From the NCBI RefSeq assembly GCF_014467235.1, contig NZ_NKHP01000004.1, positions 16,351 to 80,350 on the forward strand: a stretch of 64,000 nucleotides of DNA, given 5' to 3'. Positions 39,401-44,054 of the stretch are shown piece after piece. Below the pieces are notes generated by a model. It saw only the letters and a list, made by a program, of their open reading frames with translations, searched no databases and had not been told where the DNA came from. The stretch comes from Xenorhabdus indica (GTDB lineage Bacteria > Pseudomonadota > Gammaproteobacteria > Enterobacterales > Enterobacteriaceae). The position numbers and the translations under genes were made by a program. Numbering within the stretch: the first letter of the stretch is position 1; every line of letters begins with the position of its first letter.

Positions 39401-40908
39401 AAGCGATTAGCCTGTTGATTCAATTCAGCGTAACTCAGAATACGATCATTAAATACCAATGCAGGTGCATTTGGCGTTTTCGTCGCCTGTTGCTCAAGTA
39501 ATTCATGAATACAATATTCGGCGGGGTAATAACCCGCGGTGTCATTCCATTGATTTAATAATAGTTCTTTCTCAGTTGCTGACAGAATATCGAGATCTTT
39601 AAGGCGCTGAGTCACATTGTTTGTAATAGTGTGTAACACAGTAAGACAGTAATTTATCTGGCGTTCTATAGCTTGTTTTTCAAACAATGTCGTAGCATAG
39701 GTTATTCCCCCAACAAGCTCATCATCTCGGTGGAATATAAACAGCTCAATATCTGATTTTATGCAATTAGATCTGTAACCCATGGGTGACGTTTTGATTC
39801 CCTCCAGTTCAAACTCTCCATCATAAAAATCTGGCCAGGTCATGATAGCCTGAAAAATAGGTGAATCAGCGACATGAGATCCCGGATTGATGATTTCAAT
39901 AAGGTGCTTAAACGGAATATCCTGATTATTTTGCGCATCAATAACAGTATGATTTACCTGTGAAAACAGTTCTGCAACGGTGGCATCATCATCAATATCA
40001 ATCCGGATTGGTAAAATATTGGCTAAGGGCCTCACCGTTTTTTCTGTTCCTGTTATATTTCTATTCGTAAAGGAGGTCCCTATAATGATACTGTCCTGCC
40101 CTGAAAGGCGATGAAGCACAATCGCCCAAGCCGTCATGATTGTCTCTAATAGTGTTATTCCGTGTTCTTGGCTAATTTGTTTAAGCTGATTCGTGAATTC
40201 TTTATCGAGCGTAAACGAACAGGTATCTCCTTTTGAGGATAACTGATTAAGTCTGGGAGATATTGTCGGTAAGGTGAGTAAAGGAGGGGCATCAGCAAGT
40301 TGTTGCTGCCAATATTCACGTTGTATTGATATCTGTTCTTCAGTCCAGCTAATTTCATTAGCTTCGTGTTGAGCAATAAGAGGTAAAGAAAGCGTTCGAT
40401 GATTCAGCAGGTCATTATAAATGACACATAATTCATTAATTAAAATTTTAACAGATAAGTTATCAACAATAATAGGATGGAGATTTAACAAAAAGATATA
40501 TTCATCATCTTTCAATAATACTAACAATACCCTTAACAAGGGTCCCTTCGCAAGATTAAAAGACGTGTTAAGTGTGTTATCAATAATCTGAGCAACCTTA
40601 TTTTCTTTGTCATCAGAGGTGCGAATATCAGAAATTAGAAAAAGGCTTTCAATATTTTTGCTCAGAGTATTAATCACTGATTCATGATCATCTTCAACTA
40701 ATGTTGATAATAATGCATCATGCCGAATCAATAAAATATTTAAGGCCTGGTGCAATAGTTCAACATTTAAAATACCACTTAGTTTATAATATACTGATAC
40801 ATGGTGGTTTGCAGGAACATAATGATCTGGCCGCATGTGTTTTTTTGATACCGATAAATATTTTCTATCACGTCCGCTTGCCGAAGTCATCACCTTATCA
40901 TTTTTCAT
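20632..40908 (-). CDS. NRPS-1: six-module non-ribosomal peptide synthetase with thioesterase
   Basis: Complete 6,758-aa synthetase. Order: C(degenerate)-A-T, C/E-A-T, C-A-T, C/E-A-T, C-A-T, C/E-A-T-TE. All six carrier domains keep LGGHS. The thioesterase has GYSSGG, LIDTYA and GNHSSLF, so hydrolysis or cyclization can release the product. Pocket residues read by eye (235-331, with K517 assumed) suggest Ser, Glu-like, unknown, Phe-like, unknown, Lys, with residues 1, 3 and 5 made D by the dual C/E domains that follow them. GAGGA lies 8 nt before the ATG. The first 1.3 kb is distinctly AT-rich compared with the rest. The first C domain lacks a working HHxxxDG, so the protein probably receives a peptide from NRPS-2 rather than starting a chain. 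It is cytosolic and needs a PPTase encoded elsewhere. Confidence 0.95.
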   Translation of the reverse strand: MKNDKVMTSASGRDRKYLSVSKKHMRPDHYVPANHHVSVYYKLSGILNVELLHQALNILLIRHDALLSTLVEDDHESVINTLSKNIESLFLISDIRTSDDKENKVAQIIDNTLNTSFNLAKGPLLRVLLVLLKDDEYIFLLNLHPIIVDNLSVKILINELCVIYNDLLNHRTLSLPLIAQHEANEISWTEEQISIQREYWQQQLADAPPLLTLPTISPRLNQLSSKGDTCSFTLDKEFTNQLKQISQEHGITLLETIMTAWAIVLHRLSGQDSIIIGTSFTNRNITGTEKTVRPLANILPIRIDIDDDATVAELFSQVNHTVIDAQNNQDIPFKHLIEIINPGSHVADSPIFQAIMTWPDFYDGEFELEGIKTSPMGYRSNCIKSDIELFIFHRDDELVGGITYATTLFEKQAIERQINYCLTVLHTITNNVTQRLKDLDILSATEKELLLNQWNDTAGYYPAEYCIHELLEQQATKTPNAPALVFNDRILSYAELNQQANRLAHRLIVEGVVPDSCVAICVDRTPLMVIGLLAILKAGGAYVPLDPSYPSARLHYILDDAAPVLLLHDDIGADKLYDISATKKQLDIGTVLSENVEFSAENPCVMGLSSRNLAYVIYTSGSTGNPKGVQNEHRSVINRLYWIQQTYQLTPDDVVLQKTTFSFDVSVWELFCSFMSGAKMVLATTAQQKNLSQLIELINQEKVTTLHFVPSVLTAFLKEPDVARCLTLKHLFCSGEALHPITVKQCQALMPWVRIYNLYGPTEAAIDVTYWHCPDHFEDQVVPIGKPITNSRIYLLDNQQRPVPLGAIGELYIGGIGVARGYLNRPELTAERFLTDPFYSKPDARMYRTGDLARYDNDGNIEYLGRNDHQVKIRGFRIELGEIETCLETHPAVQQAIVIAHAGNGEDKRLVAYIVLVQGDESDQITAELRQYLLFVLPEYMVPAAFMVMTHFPLTPNGKLNRKALPAPDATAYQRQYYQPPQSETENLLAAMWSQLLGINKISRFDNFFALGGHSLSIVQLMGLLREKGYTAQAGALFSSPVLAEQAALLTKVDDTFAIPPNLISHECERITPEMLPLIDIEQADIDRLVSQVPGGIANIQDIYTLSPLQDGILFHHLLREKGDPYLLTNRIIFDSRSLLDRYLAAAQKVVDRHDILRTAFVWQGLSSPAQVVWRQALLSVTELKLDPADGAVHDQLIQRFDPLHYRLDLGQAPLLRFVVAQEADGRWVALQLLHHLVGDHVTMEVMNHEVQVCFAEQEDSLPAPTPFRNLVAQARLGASQTEHTRFFTDMLAEVEEPTLSFGVTEVHSDGSQVMEYHQMLAAALNDRLRTQARRLGVSLAALCHLAWAQVLSRTSGQEKVVFGTVLFGRMQTGEGAGNGMGLFINTLPLRLDINETPVRDSVWVVHTRLAGLLAHEHASLALAQRCSGVASGLPLFNTLLNYRYNLLPEGSDEILDGVEFLGEQERTNYPFALSVEEFGDALGLTAHVEQPFDPARICSYMQQALESLVEALEQAPETPVRALEILPETERTLLLKTWNATETAYPDSLCIHQLFEQQVEKTPDATALVYEEQTLSYAELNARANRLAHQLIALGVVPEQRVVLCVTRSLAMVVGLLAVLKAGGAYVPLDPAYPSERLAHILSDAAPLVVLVDQAGQIALGEKAFTGLTVIDPNSLPDQSDSNPQIQTLTLRHLAYVIYTSGSTGTPKGVMVEHGSVLNLHGTLTQRIFAKLSVSRIGLNASISFDAAVKNLLSLLNGYTLVIVPQDVRANSTAFLQFLTTANLDVIDCTPMQLEMLLAAGLDRHNKPLVLWVGGEAISPPTWHAVANIPFLTAYNVYGPTECTVDATLAIIEPAHPCPTIGRPLANIRLYLLDNFGHPVPLGAVGELYIGGAAVARGYLNQPALTAERFLSDPFSDSPNTRMYRTGDLVRYLPDGNLEFLGRNDYQIKIRGFRVEPGDIETRLTEHPAVSEAVVLALGEGQEQRLVAYVVAEPDDGLAKRLRDYVSALLPEYMVPAAFVRLESLPLTPNGKLDRRALPAPDDKAFARQIYEAPQGEMEIALAVIWQELLKVKQVGRHDNFFALGGHSLLAVRMMSRIVALGVELPLTTLFKSPTLAAFTEEIKGRLGDQKVRLPSILPVSRGDQLPLSFAQQRLWFLAQFEGISEIYHIPIALRLHGQLDIDAWRQALDALFARHEALRSVFITIDGQPQVKLLPTESGLPMKRHDLRKVADMHEQLEHLCIQETEASFDLTEGPLIRANLIQLTDNDYVFLLIQHHIVSDGWSVGVQMRELSALYAAFLTGQPNPLPPLAIQYPDYVAWQRQWLSAERIQIQSDYWKMKLADTPILLDLPTDRTRPPEQSFSGNAVSINLGTELTISLKRLGEQHGVTLFMILLSAWATVLSRLSGQDDVVIGTPSAGRNRQETESLIGFFVNTLALRIDLSGAPDVTELLMRVRQTALTAQEHQDLPFEQVVEIVQPPRRLAHTPLFQVMFAWQNFTGQSFTGQSITGQNITGKNNEPQDWELPGLAVTPMDQVVNKVKFDLELSLFEENEQIVGALHYATVLFDQPTIERHIGYLQTVLQAMVADHQQRVTEINILSSVERRLLLETWNTTETPYPDTLYIHQLVEQQAEKTPDATALVYEEQKFSYAELNARANQLAHQLITLGITPDQRVAVCVTRSPAMVIGLLAVLKAGGAYVFLDTDYPSERLAHILTEAEPAILLVDKAGRLALGEKAIADLTVLDPNALPDQPNSQVFNPQILALTPQHLAYVIYTSGSTGTPKGVMIEHQQLVHQIAALSRKWSFNASDRILQFCNPSFDVCMSEIFCALTHGAELVLRTNQWTSSAQEFWRLCELYQISYLSIPVQFWRVIAEANEGSIYKGLRVMCVGGETIPHHELKRWLSVHRERPVLVNCYGPTEATITTTISCLNESTEQANIIGRPLANMRVYLLDTYGQPVPLGTIGELYIGGAGVARGYLNHPDLTAERFLVDPFSHQPGARMYRTGDLARYLPDGNLVFVGRNDQQVKIRGFRIEPGEIEIRLTEHSAVREAVVISLGDEYDKRLVAYVVAEENDELANNLRTHLSTVLPDYMIPAAFVRLDTFPLTPNGKLDRQALPAPDEKAFARQTYEAPQGEIEIALATIWQELLGVEQISRDDNFFALGGHSLLAVQMVERLRHQGIMLSVRDLFQSPELSNLARTLAEKWGQYRIVTTPANVITPATTALTPEMLPLIDLTQPEIDLIVKQIPGGIANIQDIYALSPLQDGILFHHLLTDAGDPYLLVRQARFADRFLLNRYLAAVQWVVDRHDILRTAFIWQGVSVPVQVVCRQAPLSVLELTLNPADGPVCDQLIQHFDPHQHRLDLSQAPLLRFVVAREEDGSWRVLQLLHHLIGDHTTLEVMNREVQAYFAGKERNLPAPVPFRHLIAQARLGMSQEEHIRFFTDMLAEVEEPTLPFGLTGVHHDGSQVTQSHRMLTAALNDSLRRQARRLGVSLAALCHVAWAQVLSRTSGQQKVVFGTVLFGRMQAGEGADSGMGLFINTLPLRLDMDDTPIRKCVQAAHNLLAGLLEHEHASLALAQRCSGIQGEAPLFSSLLNYRHNTPLVEIDDSMAGIEFLDGQERTNYPLTLSVEDFGEALGLTVQIVQPFEPERICSYMQQALESLAGVLEQAPETPVWQLDILPEAERTLLLKTWNMTETPYPEALCIHQWFEQQVVKTPQATALVYENQVLSYAKLNAWANRLAHQLIALGVAPEQRVAICVSRSPAMVAGVLAVLKAGGAYVPLDPAYPGERLADNMRDTAPLIVLADRLGRSVLGEHALAELNVLDPNVQFDQPDNNPQIPVLTSRHLAYVIYTSGSTGTPKGVMVEHRGLVNLIQEKITQFAIGAESRVLQFASLSFDASVWEIMMTLCSGAMLVIPTDHVRQDPIQLWRYLEAQAVTHVCLTPSLLNDGADVPVLTKKFTLTLAGEAPSTALIQALCGRVTLFNVYGPTEITVCATTWQCPSDYTDSAVPIGRPTANTQIYLLDAHHQPVPPGAMGELYIGGVGVARGYLNRPELTAERFLIDPFSDSPDAHMYRSGDLARYLPDGNLEFLGRNDQQVKIRGFRIEPGEIEARLVEHPTVRESVVLAQGEGQDKRLVAYVVTETVVTETGDTEAKVAETDEGLANSLRAHLSALLPDYMVPAAFVRLDAFPLTLNGKLDRRALPSPDEKAFARQIYEAPQGEMEIALAAIWRELLGIEQISRHDNFFALGGHSLLAIQMMNRIITLGIELPLVTLFKSPILAAFAEEMKSQFGERRLGEYSNKLPAILPISRESHLPLSFAQQRLWFLTQFEGVGDTYFIPMSLRLRGQLDMTAWQQALDALFARHEALRSVFITINGQPQVELLPAASGLPMKKHDLRNSPDADEEIECLCTQEMETPFDLVKGPLIRAKLIQLADDDYVFLLTQHHIVSDGWSISILIRELSALYTALLAGNTEPLLPLAIQYPDYAAWQRQWLSSERVQIQSDYWKTVLANAPVLLDLPTDRSRPLEQSFSGHAIAINLGTELTASLKHLSKQHGVTLFMTLLSAWATVLSRLSGQHDLIIGTPSAGRGHQEVESLIGFFVNTLALRIDLSNEPNVTELLARVRQTALTAQEHQDLPFEQVVEIVQPPRSLAHTPLFQVMFAWQNFTGQSFTGQSFAGQSLTGKSLTGKNNERQDWELPGLAVTPMDQAFNIAKFDLELSLFEENEQIVGALHYATALFDQPTIERHIGYLQTVLQAMVADHQQQVGKIDLLSPVERKLLLETWNTTETTYSDTLYIHQLFEQQAAKTPDATALVYEEQKFSYAELNAWANQLAHQLITLGITPDQRVVVCVTRSPAMVAGLLAVLKAGGAYVPLDTDYPGERLAHILTNSEPAILLADKAGRLALGEKAIADLTVLDPNVLPHQPENNLQVLNSQVHNPQVLALTPQHLAYVIYTSGSTGTPKGVMVEHQQLVHQITALSRKWSFNASDRILQFCNPSFDVCASEIFCALTQGAELVLRTNQWISSAQEFWRLCELYQISYLSIPVQFWRVIAEANEGSIYKGLRVMCIGGETIPHHELERWLSVHRERPVLVNCYGPTEATITTTISCLNESTEQANIIGRPLANMRVYLLDTYGQPVPLGTVGELYIGGTGVARGYFNRPEPTAERFLMDPFSHQPGARMYRTGDLARYLPDGNLVFVGRNDQQVKIRGFRIEPGEIETRLEEHPLVREALVLTLDDGPDKRLVAYVVAHADEALPNSLYTYLSTLLPDYMVPTAFVQLNAFPLTPNGKLDRQALPALNNEAFVHQIYEAPSGKLETALAAIWRELLGVEQISRYDNFFALGGHSLLAVRMVERLCHQDLALTVRDLFQSPVLFELAQSLGQHQVVEVPPNIITSATTTLTPEMLPLVDLTQSDIDSIIEQVPGGLANIQDIYALSPLQDGILFHHLLENKGDTYLLITQQAFADRALLDRYLTAVQRVVDRHDILRTAFIWQGLSVPVQVVWRQASLSVTELTLDPADGPVSEQLAQRFDPRHYRLDLRQAPLLRFVIAQEKTDGRWLLLRHQHHLIGDHTTLDVMNREVRAYLSGEENHLPDPVPFRNLIAQARMGVSQEEHIHFFTDMLVEVEEPTLPFGLMEVYRSDLQMTEYHQMLTFTLNDSLRNQARRLNISLAALCHVAWAQVLSHTSGQEKVVFGTVLFGRMAGGKGTDSGMGMFINTLPLRLDMDETSVCESVQIAHSRLAGLLEHEHASLALAQRCSGVQGDTPLFSALLNYRHNVPSTTVDEMMADVEFIDAQERTNYPLTLSVEDLGDALGLTAQVVQPFDPKRICSYMQQALESLVEALEQAPKTPIRELGILPQAEWNLLLKTWNVTEITYPNTLCIHQLFEQQVEKTPDATALVYEEQTFSYAELNIRVNQLAHRLIALGIKPEQRVAICVTRSPAMVVGLLAVLKAGGAYVPLDPVYPSERLVHILADTAPLVLLADRIGQVALGGKRFTDLVILDPNTIFDQQPVDNPWVATLTPQHLACVIYTSGSTGIPKGVMVEHQAVYQRILGFNEIYAVTEQDRMLQFSSFAFDASIEEFFASLCNGATLVIRNDSWLSSIQEFISLARQYCITIMSLPTLFWSELAARNNTLQLPDCLRLIIIGGEAVKKRAIQDWFAQETHHLQLLNTYGPTENTVIATCQEIFSPEDARSIGQPISNTCIYLLNKYGQPVPLGCIGEMYIGGVGVARGYLNQPELTAERFLPDPFSDKPDARMYRTGDLARYLPDGNLEFLGRNDDQIKIRGFRVEPGEIETKLTKHPAVNDAVVLALGEGQEQRLVAYVVAEPDDELVNHLRNYVSALLPDYMVPAAFVRLEALPLTPNGKLDRRALPAPGEAAFARQVYEAPQGETEITLAAIWQELLNVEQVGRYDNFFVLGGHSLLAMRMINLATKRGLYCTLNALFQFPVLAELAAKIISDGLSQPQNRAVTVRSGGTLPPLFFVPTGIGDYSYAFGVTEHIQSGYPIYALPWPSMNEELISTMEMLAARVITFMKAVQPEGPYRICGYSSGGILAYAIAQQLLNSGDKVNFLGLIDTYAPHCFREQGTQKHQFLAELERQSGNKHTEVIAALYPQVDELNWVQLIEFAQKLGLYPSNLRADLAAKQMEQRENYAQIVKDYVPETLTVTLHQFYAIDTSPSISPSASTDSEQTSLIMDCSLGWREVMPTSLMRLIAIPGNHSSLFEEKENRIVLSQALNTALAR
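21430..24674 (-). other. NRPS-1 module 6: dual C/E, A (Lys), T
   Basis: C has HHLLENKGD. A code D-A-E-S-I-G-T-V-I is close to the Lys pattern DAESIGSVC, so Lys is likely. T reads FFVLGGHSLLAM. The thioesterase follows directly. Boundaries are approximate. Confidence 0.75.
25447..25975. repeat. Near-identical A-domain segment shared with 32011-32539
   Basis: About 530 bp of the module 5 A domain match the module 3 A domain with only scattered differences; long runs are identical, including much of the substrate pocket. This indicates recent duplication or gene conversion. Confidence 0.8.
26810..26886. repeat. 15-bp in-frame tandem repeats in the module 5 C domain (five copies)
   Basis: Five imperfect 15-bp units (CTTTGTCCGGTAAAG type) encode FTGQS/FAGQS/LTGKS/LTGKN. 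They lie in a loop just after MFAWQN. Confidence 0.8.
27980..31229 (-). other. NRPS-1 module 4: dual C/E, A (Phe-like), T
   Basis: C has HHLLTDAGD and HHLIGDH. A code D-A-W-C-T-A-V-V-C resembles the Phe pattern DAWTxAAxC but has Cys at 278 and Thr at 299; an aromatic residue is likely. It is kept L because the next C domain is LCL. Boundaries are approximate. Confidence 0.7.
31230..34509 (-). other. NRPS-1 module 3: C, A (unassigned), T
   Basis: LCL-type C domain (LSFAQQRLWFL, HHIVSDGWS) with a loop insertion of four pentapeptide repeats (FTGQS type) after MFAWQN. A code D-V-S-S-C-G-C-I-T does not match a pattern I know. The residue would be made D by the next C/E domain. Boundaries are approximate. 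Confidence 0.75.
33355..33414. repeat. 15-bp in-frame tandem repeats in the module 3 C domain (four copies)
   Basis: Four imperfect 15-bp units encode FTGQS-FTGQS-ITGQN-ITGKN at the same loop as in module 5. Copy number differs from module 5 by one, as expected of a slippage-prone repeat. Confidence 0.8.
34510..37704 (-). other. NRPS-1 module 2: dual C/E, A (Glu-like), T
   Basis: C carries HHLLREKGD, the dual C/E signature, and HHLVGDH, so it should epimerize the Ser loaded on module 1 and then condense. A code D-A-K-D-W-G-V-V-D is one residue from a known Glu pattern (DAKDLGVVD), so Glu is the best guess. Boundaries are approximate. Confidence 0.75.
37705..40908 (-). other. NRPS-1 module 1: degenerate C, A (Ser), T
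   Basis: The C domain (about residues 1-440) lacks the SxAQxRLW motif and has HPIIVDN in place of HHxxxDG, so the catalytic His is Pro and Gly is Asn. The A domain code is D-V-W-H-F-S-L-I-D, the known Ser pattern. T has LGGHSL near residue 1013. The module is AT-rich at its 5' end. Boundary positions are approximate. Confidence 0.8.
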
Positions 40909-41391
40909 TTATAATTCCTCATGTTAATCATATCAAAAAGAACACCAAATACTGAATATTTAAAAACCGAAGCAATCATTAACTCGTTTTTTCTTGCGAC
41001 CACTTTAACTTTATCACATGTTTGATATTGATTTATTTGAGGTTTCTATCATTATTTCATTATTAATAGTCTTAACTTTAAATTCACAATAGATATATTT
41101 TAATAAACACAAAAACAATTATATTACACTATTAACACTAGATGGTTAGTTTATTGTTAGTGAATATTTTTTAATTTTAGATATTGAGATGTCATATAAT
41201 CAATCATCATCACGAAATTCATTATACTTGTTGATATTTTTGTTTGTTTTCCTGAACTGAAATCATATGATATTTAGCATGATACATTTAACATGTATGT
41301 TATCATTACCTTTTCGCATAAAATTCTTAACGTTGAGCCCTTCCTTTTCCAATAAAGCAATTTTTCAAACAGTAGGGAAATGTAAATACCC
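40909..41391. promoter_or_regulatory. Divergent promoter region, NRPS-1 / MFS exporter
   Basis: About 480 nt, very AT-rich, between divergent NRPS-1 and the exporter. It must hold both promoters. Near 41275-41310 there is an imperfect dyad (ATGATACAT ... ATGTATGTTATCAT) that could be a regulator site. No gene is visible. Confidence 0.5.
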
Positions 41392-42618
41392 ATGAAGCTT
41401 TTTACGCCATTATTGATGTACCGAGGATTACCTAAAGATATATATTTTATTGCATTAGCAAAATTTGTTCTTGGTCTTGGAAATTTTATTATACCATTCA
41501 TTATTCTTTTGCTAACACAAAAACTTGGGTACTCAACAACAATAGCCGGCGGGTTAGCTATGGGAATAACTGCGCTTTTCCTTATAGGTAGTCTTATTGG
41601 CGGTAAAATAGCTGATTCTTTCGGGCATAAAAGAGTGATGGTATATGGAGAAATGGCCGGTTCATTGGTTCTAATTGTTAGCGGTTTTTTTTCAGACTGG
41701 CCTGTGATGCTCCCTGTTTTACTTTTTTTAAGCTATTCCTTTTATGGCCTGTCTATTCCTGCCAGTAATGCACTTGTTGCAGATATATCGTCTCCAAATA
41801 ATCGCAGTGCTGTTATGTCATTAAGTTACCTTGCATACAGCTTAGGCTCCGGCATTGGACCTATATTGGCTGGCTACCTTTTTTGGAACTTTACAGCCTG
41901 GGTTTTTTGGGGAAATGGGATTGCGAGCTTAATCGCTGTTCTCATCGTTTTATTCGGTGTAAGCAATCATATTCGCGATCATAAAACCAGTGAAATAGCA
42001 CTTTCAGAACTTGAAAAAGCGACTGACGGTTCAGTATGGAAGGTGTTTAAGGAGCGACCCAGATTACTTATTTTCGGTGTCTTGTGTACTTTTCTTTGGT
42101 TTGCCTTAAATCAAATGACAATAACCACTCCCCTCTACTTAAGCCATTTATTTGACAAGCAAGGTCCGATTTTATACGGACAATTAATGACATTTGTAAG
42201 CATTTTAGTGGTTGTTATTACACCGGTAATAATCAGGTTAACGTCAAATTTATGCGACATTAAAAGTCTTTCCATCTCCGGTTTTATTTTTGCACTAGGA
42301 TATAGTTTGATACTATTTTATAGTTCAGTCAGTATGCAGTTTATAGCGTGGTTTTTCCTTGCTATTGGAGAAATTCTACTTTTAACCAAAGAAGGTGTAT
42401 ATTTGGCTAATCACTCTCCAAGCAGCCATCGTGGGCGTATAAGCGGGATATTGACAACAATCAGACACATTCTTCTTATGCCTACCTATATTTTAATCGG
42501 TGCTTATATTCAATCATATGGATATGTGAGTACTTGGAGTTTGATCATCATTGCTTCATTAATAGCTGGAATAACATGCTGGCTTTTTTCAATTCAACAA
42601 AATAAAGTTAAAAAATGA
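41392..42618 (+). CDS. MFS transporter, probable peptide exporter
   Basis: 408-aa major facilitator superfamily protein of the drug:proton antiporter type, with about 12 hydrophobic helices. Motif A is visible between helices 2 and 3 (GGKIADSFGHKRV) and the following YGEMAG. A motif-C-like Gly-rich helix (LAYSLGSGIGPILAGYLF) marks antiporters. Low-GC codon use contrasts with the surrounding NRPS modules. It stands on the plus strand between the two minus-strand NRPS genes, divergent from NRPS-1 and convergent with NRPS-2. The likely job is export of the peptide or self-protection; the substrate is inferred from position only. An AGGGAAA ribosome-binding site lies about 12 nt upstream of the ATG. 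Confidence 0.85.
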   Translation: MKLFTPLLMYRGLPKDIYFIALAKFVLGLGNFIIPFIILLLTQKLGYSTTIAGGLAMGITALFLIGSLIGGKIADSFGHKRVMVYGEMAGSLVLIVSGFFSDWPVMLPVLLFLSYSFYGLSIPASNALVADISSPNNRSAVMSLSYLAYSLGSGIGPILAGYLFWNFTAWVFWGNGIASLIAVLIVLFGVSNHIRDHKTSEIALSELEKATDGSVWKVFKERPRLLIFGVLCTFLWFALNQMTITTPLYLSHLFDKQGPILYGQLMTFVSILVVVITPVIIRLTSNLCDIKSLSISGFIFALGYSLILFYSSVSMQFIAWFFLAIGEILLLTKEGVYLANHSPSSHRGRISGILTTIRHILLMPTYILIGAYIQSYGYVSTWSLIIIASLIAGITCWLFSIQQNKVKK

Positions 42619-42637
42619 CATCTTAAAGAGGCATCTA

Positions 42638-42672
42638 AAAAATCCGGTATCAATGGTTTATACCGGATTTTT
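42638..42672. terminator. Bidirectional terminator, exporter / NRPS-2
   Basis: Perfect 13-bp arms (AAAAATCCGGTAT / ATACCGGATTTTT) with a 9-nt loop, A run on one side and T run on the other. It starts 20 nt after the exporter stop and 21 nt beyond the NRPS-2 stop, so it can end both transcripts. Confidence 0.9.
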
Positions 42673-42692
42673 ATCGTCAGGTTAAATTAATA

Positions 42693-44054
42693 CTATTGCT
42701 TTGCCGTTCTCAAAATATCCATTTCCCCAATCCGTTTTTGAGAGTCATTTACCATGGCTTGCAGCACAATAAGAAAATGGTCAATGTGCCGCTCTATGGT
42801 CGATTGATCAAACAGAGCTGTGGCATAATTTATCGCTCCGGCAATCATGCCATTCTCCTCAAAAAACTCTATTTCGAGATCACAGTGGATAATATGTAAA
42901 TCATGAATAACCGATGACACTGTCAGCCCCGGCAGTGTCCAGTGGGGATCTTCATAATCCTGCCAGGCAAACATCACCTGGCACAACGGTGTATGGTCTG
43001 GCCCGCGTGGCGGCAGAACACTTTCCATCACCTGCTCAAACGGCAAATCCTGATGCGCCTGTGCCGCTAATGTGGTTTGCCGCACTTGTGCCAGCAACTC
43101 CGCCACCGTCAGATCATCCGAAACCCTCGTGCGCAACGCCAGTATATTCACGAAGAAGCCAATTAATGGCTCCACTTCCTGACGACTGCGGCCAGAACTG
43201 GGAGTGCCAACAATAATATCCTCCTGACCAGACAAACGCGATAAGACCACCGTCCAGGCAGACAATAATGTCATAAATAACGTGACATTGTGCTGCGCAC
43301 TCAGGCGTTTCAGGGCGGCTATTAATTCCACATCCAAATTGATGGGTAAAACCTGCCCGACAAACGACTGCTCAGATGGTCGTGGCCGGTCTGTCGGCAG
43401 ATTCAGCAGAGCCGGTGCATCAGCCAACGCCGTGCGCCAATAGTCAGCTTGTGCCTGCATACGTTCAGCGGAAAACCACTGCCGCTGCCAGGCTGCATAA
43501 TCAGGGTACTGGATCGCCAGCGCGGGTAAAGGATCCGGTTGCCCGGCCAGAAAAGCCGTATAGAGCGTGTTCAGTTCAGCTATCAGCACTTCTTTCACTG
43601 ACCAGCCATCGGAAATAATATGGTGCTGTGTCAGCAAAAACTGATAGTCGTCATCCGCCAGCCGGATAAGCATCGTTCGAACAAGCGGGCCCTGGCTGAG
43701 ATCAAATGGCGCAGATACCTCCTCAATACGCAATCGTTCCAATGCTGTTTCGGCATCCGGGCACTCACGCAGGTCATGATGAACCAACGGCAGTCCGCGG
43801 TCTGCCGCCAGCAGGTGGACCTGAGGCTGACCGTCAACAGAAACAAAGACCGAGCGCAAGGCTTCATGACGAACAAATAACACATTCAGTGCCTGCTGCC
43901 AGGCTGCAATATCCAGTTGCCCACGCAAATGCCACACGAGTGGCATATGATAGCGTTCACTGACACCTTTAAATTGTGTCAGGAACCACAAGCGCTCTTG
44001 AACGAATGACAGTGGTAGCCCCCCTTCGCGGGAGAGAGGCAGAATGGGGGGCAA
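42693..44054 (-). other. NRPS-2 C-terminal orphan condensation domain
   Basis: Complete LCL-type C domain (LSFVQERLWFL, HHIISDGWS with a one-residue insertion after WSV, YPDYAAWQRQW). The protein stops right after it (MDILRTAKQ), with no A, T or TE. Either it condenses onto the Ser-loaded carrier of NRPS-1 module 1 in trans, or it releases the chain by itself. Confidence 0.85.

Noticed and set aside
20859..40955. Many plus-strand open frames of 60-150 codons across the NRPS-1 gene
   Set aside because: They lie opposite the coding strand of one long gene with clear C-A-T-TE motifs, have Pro/Arg/His-rich compositions typical of antisense frames, and lack ribosome-binding sites.
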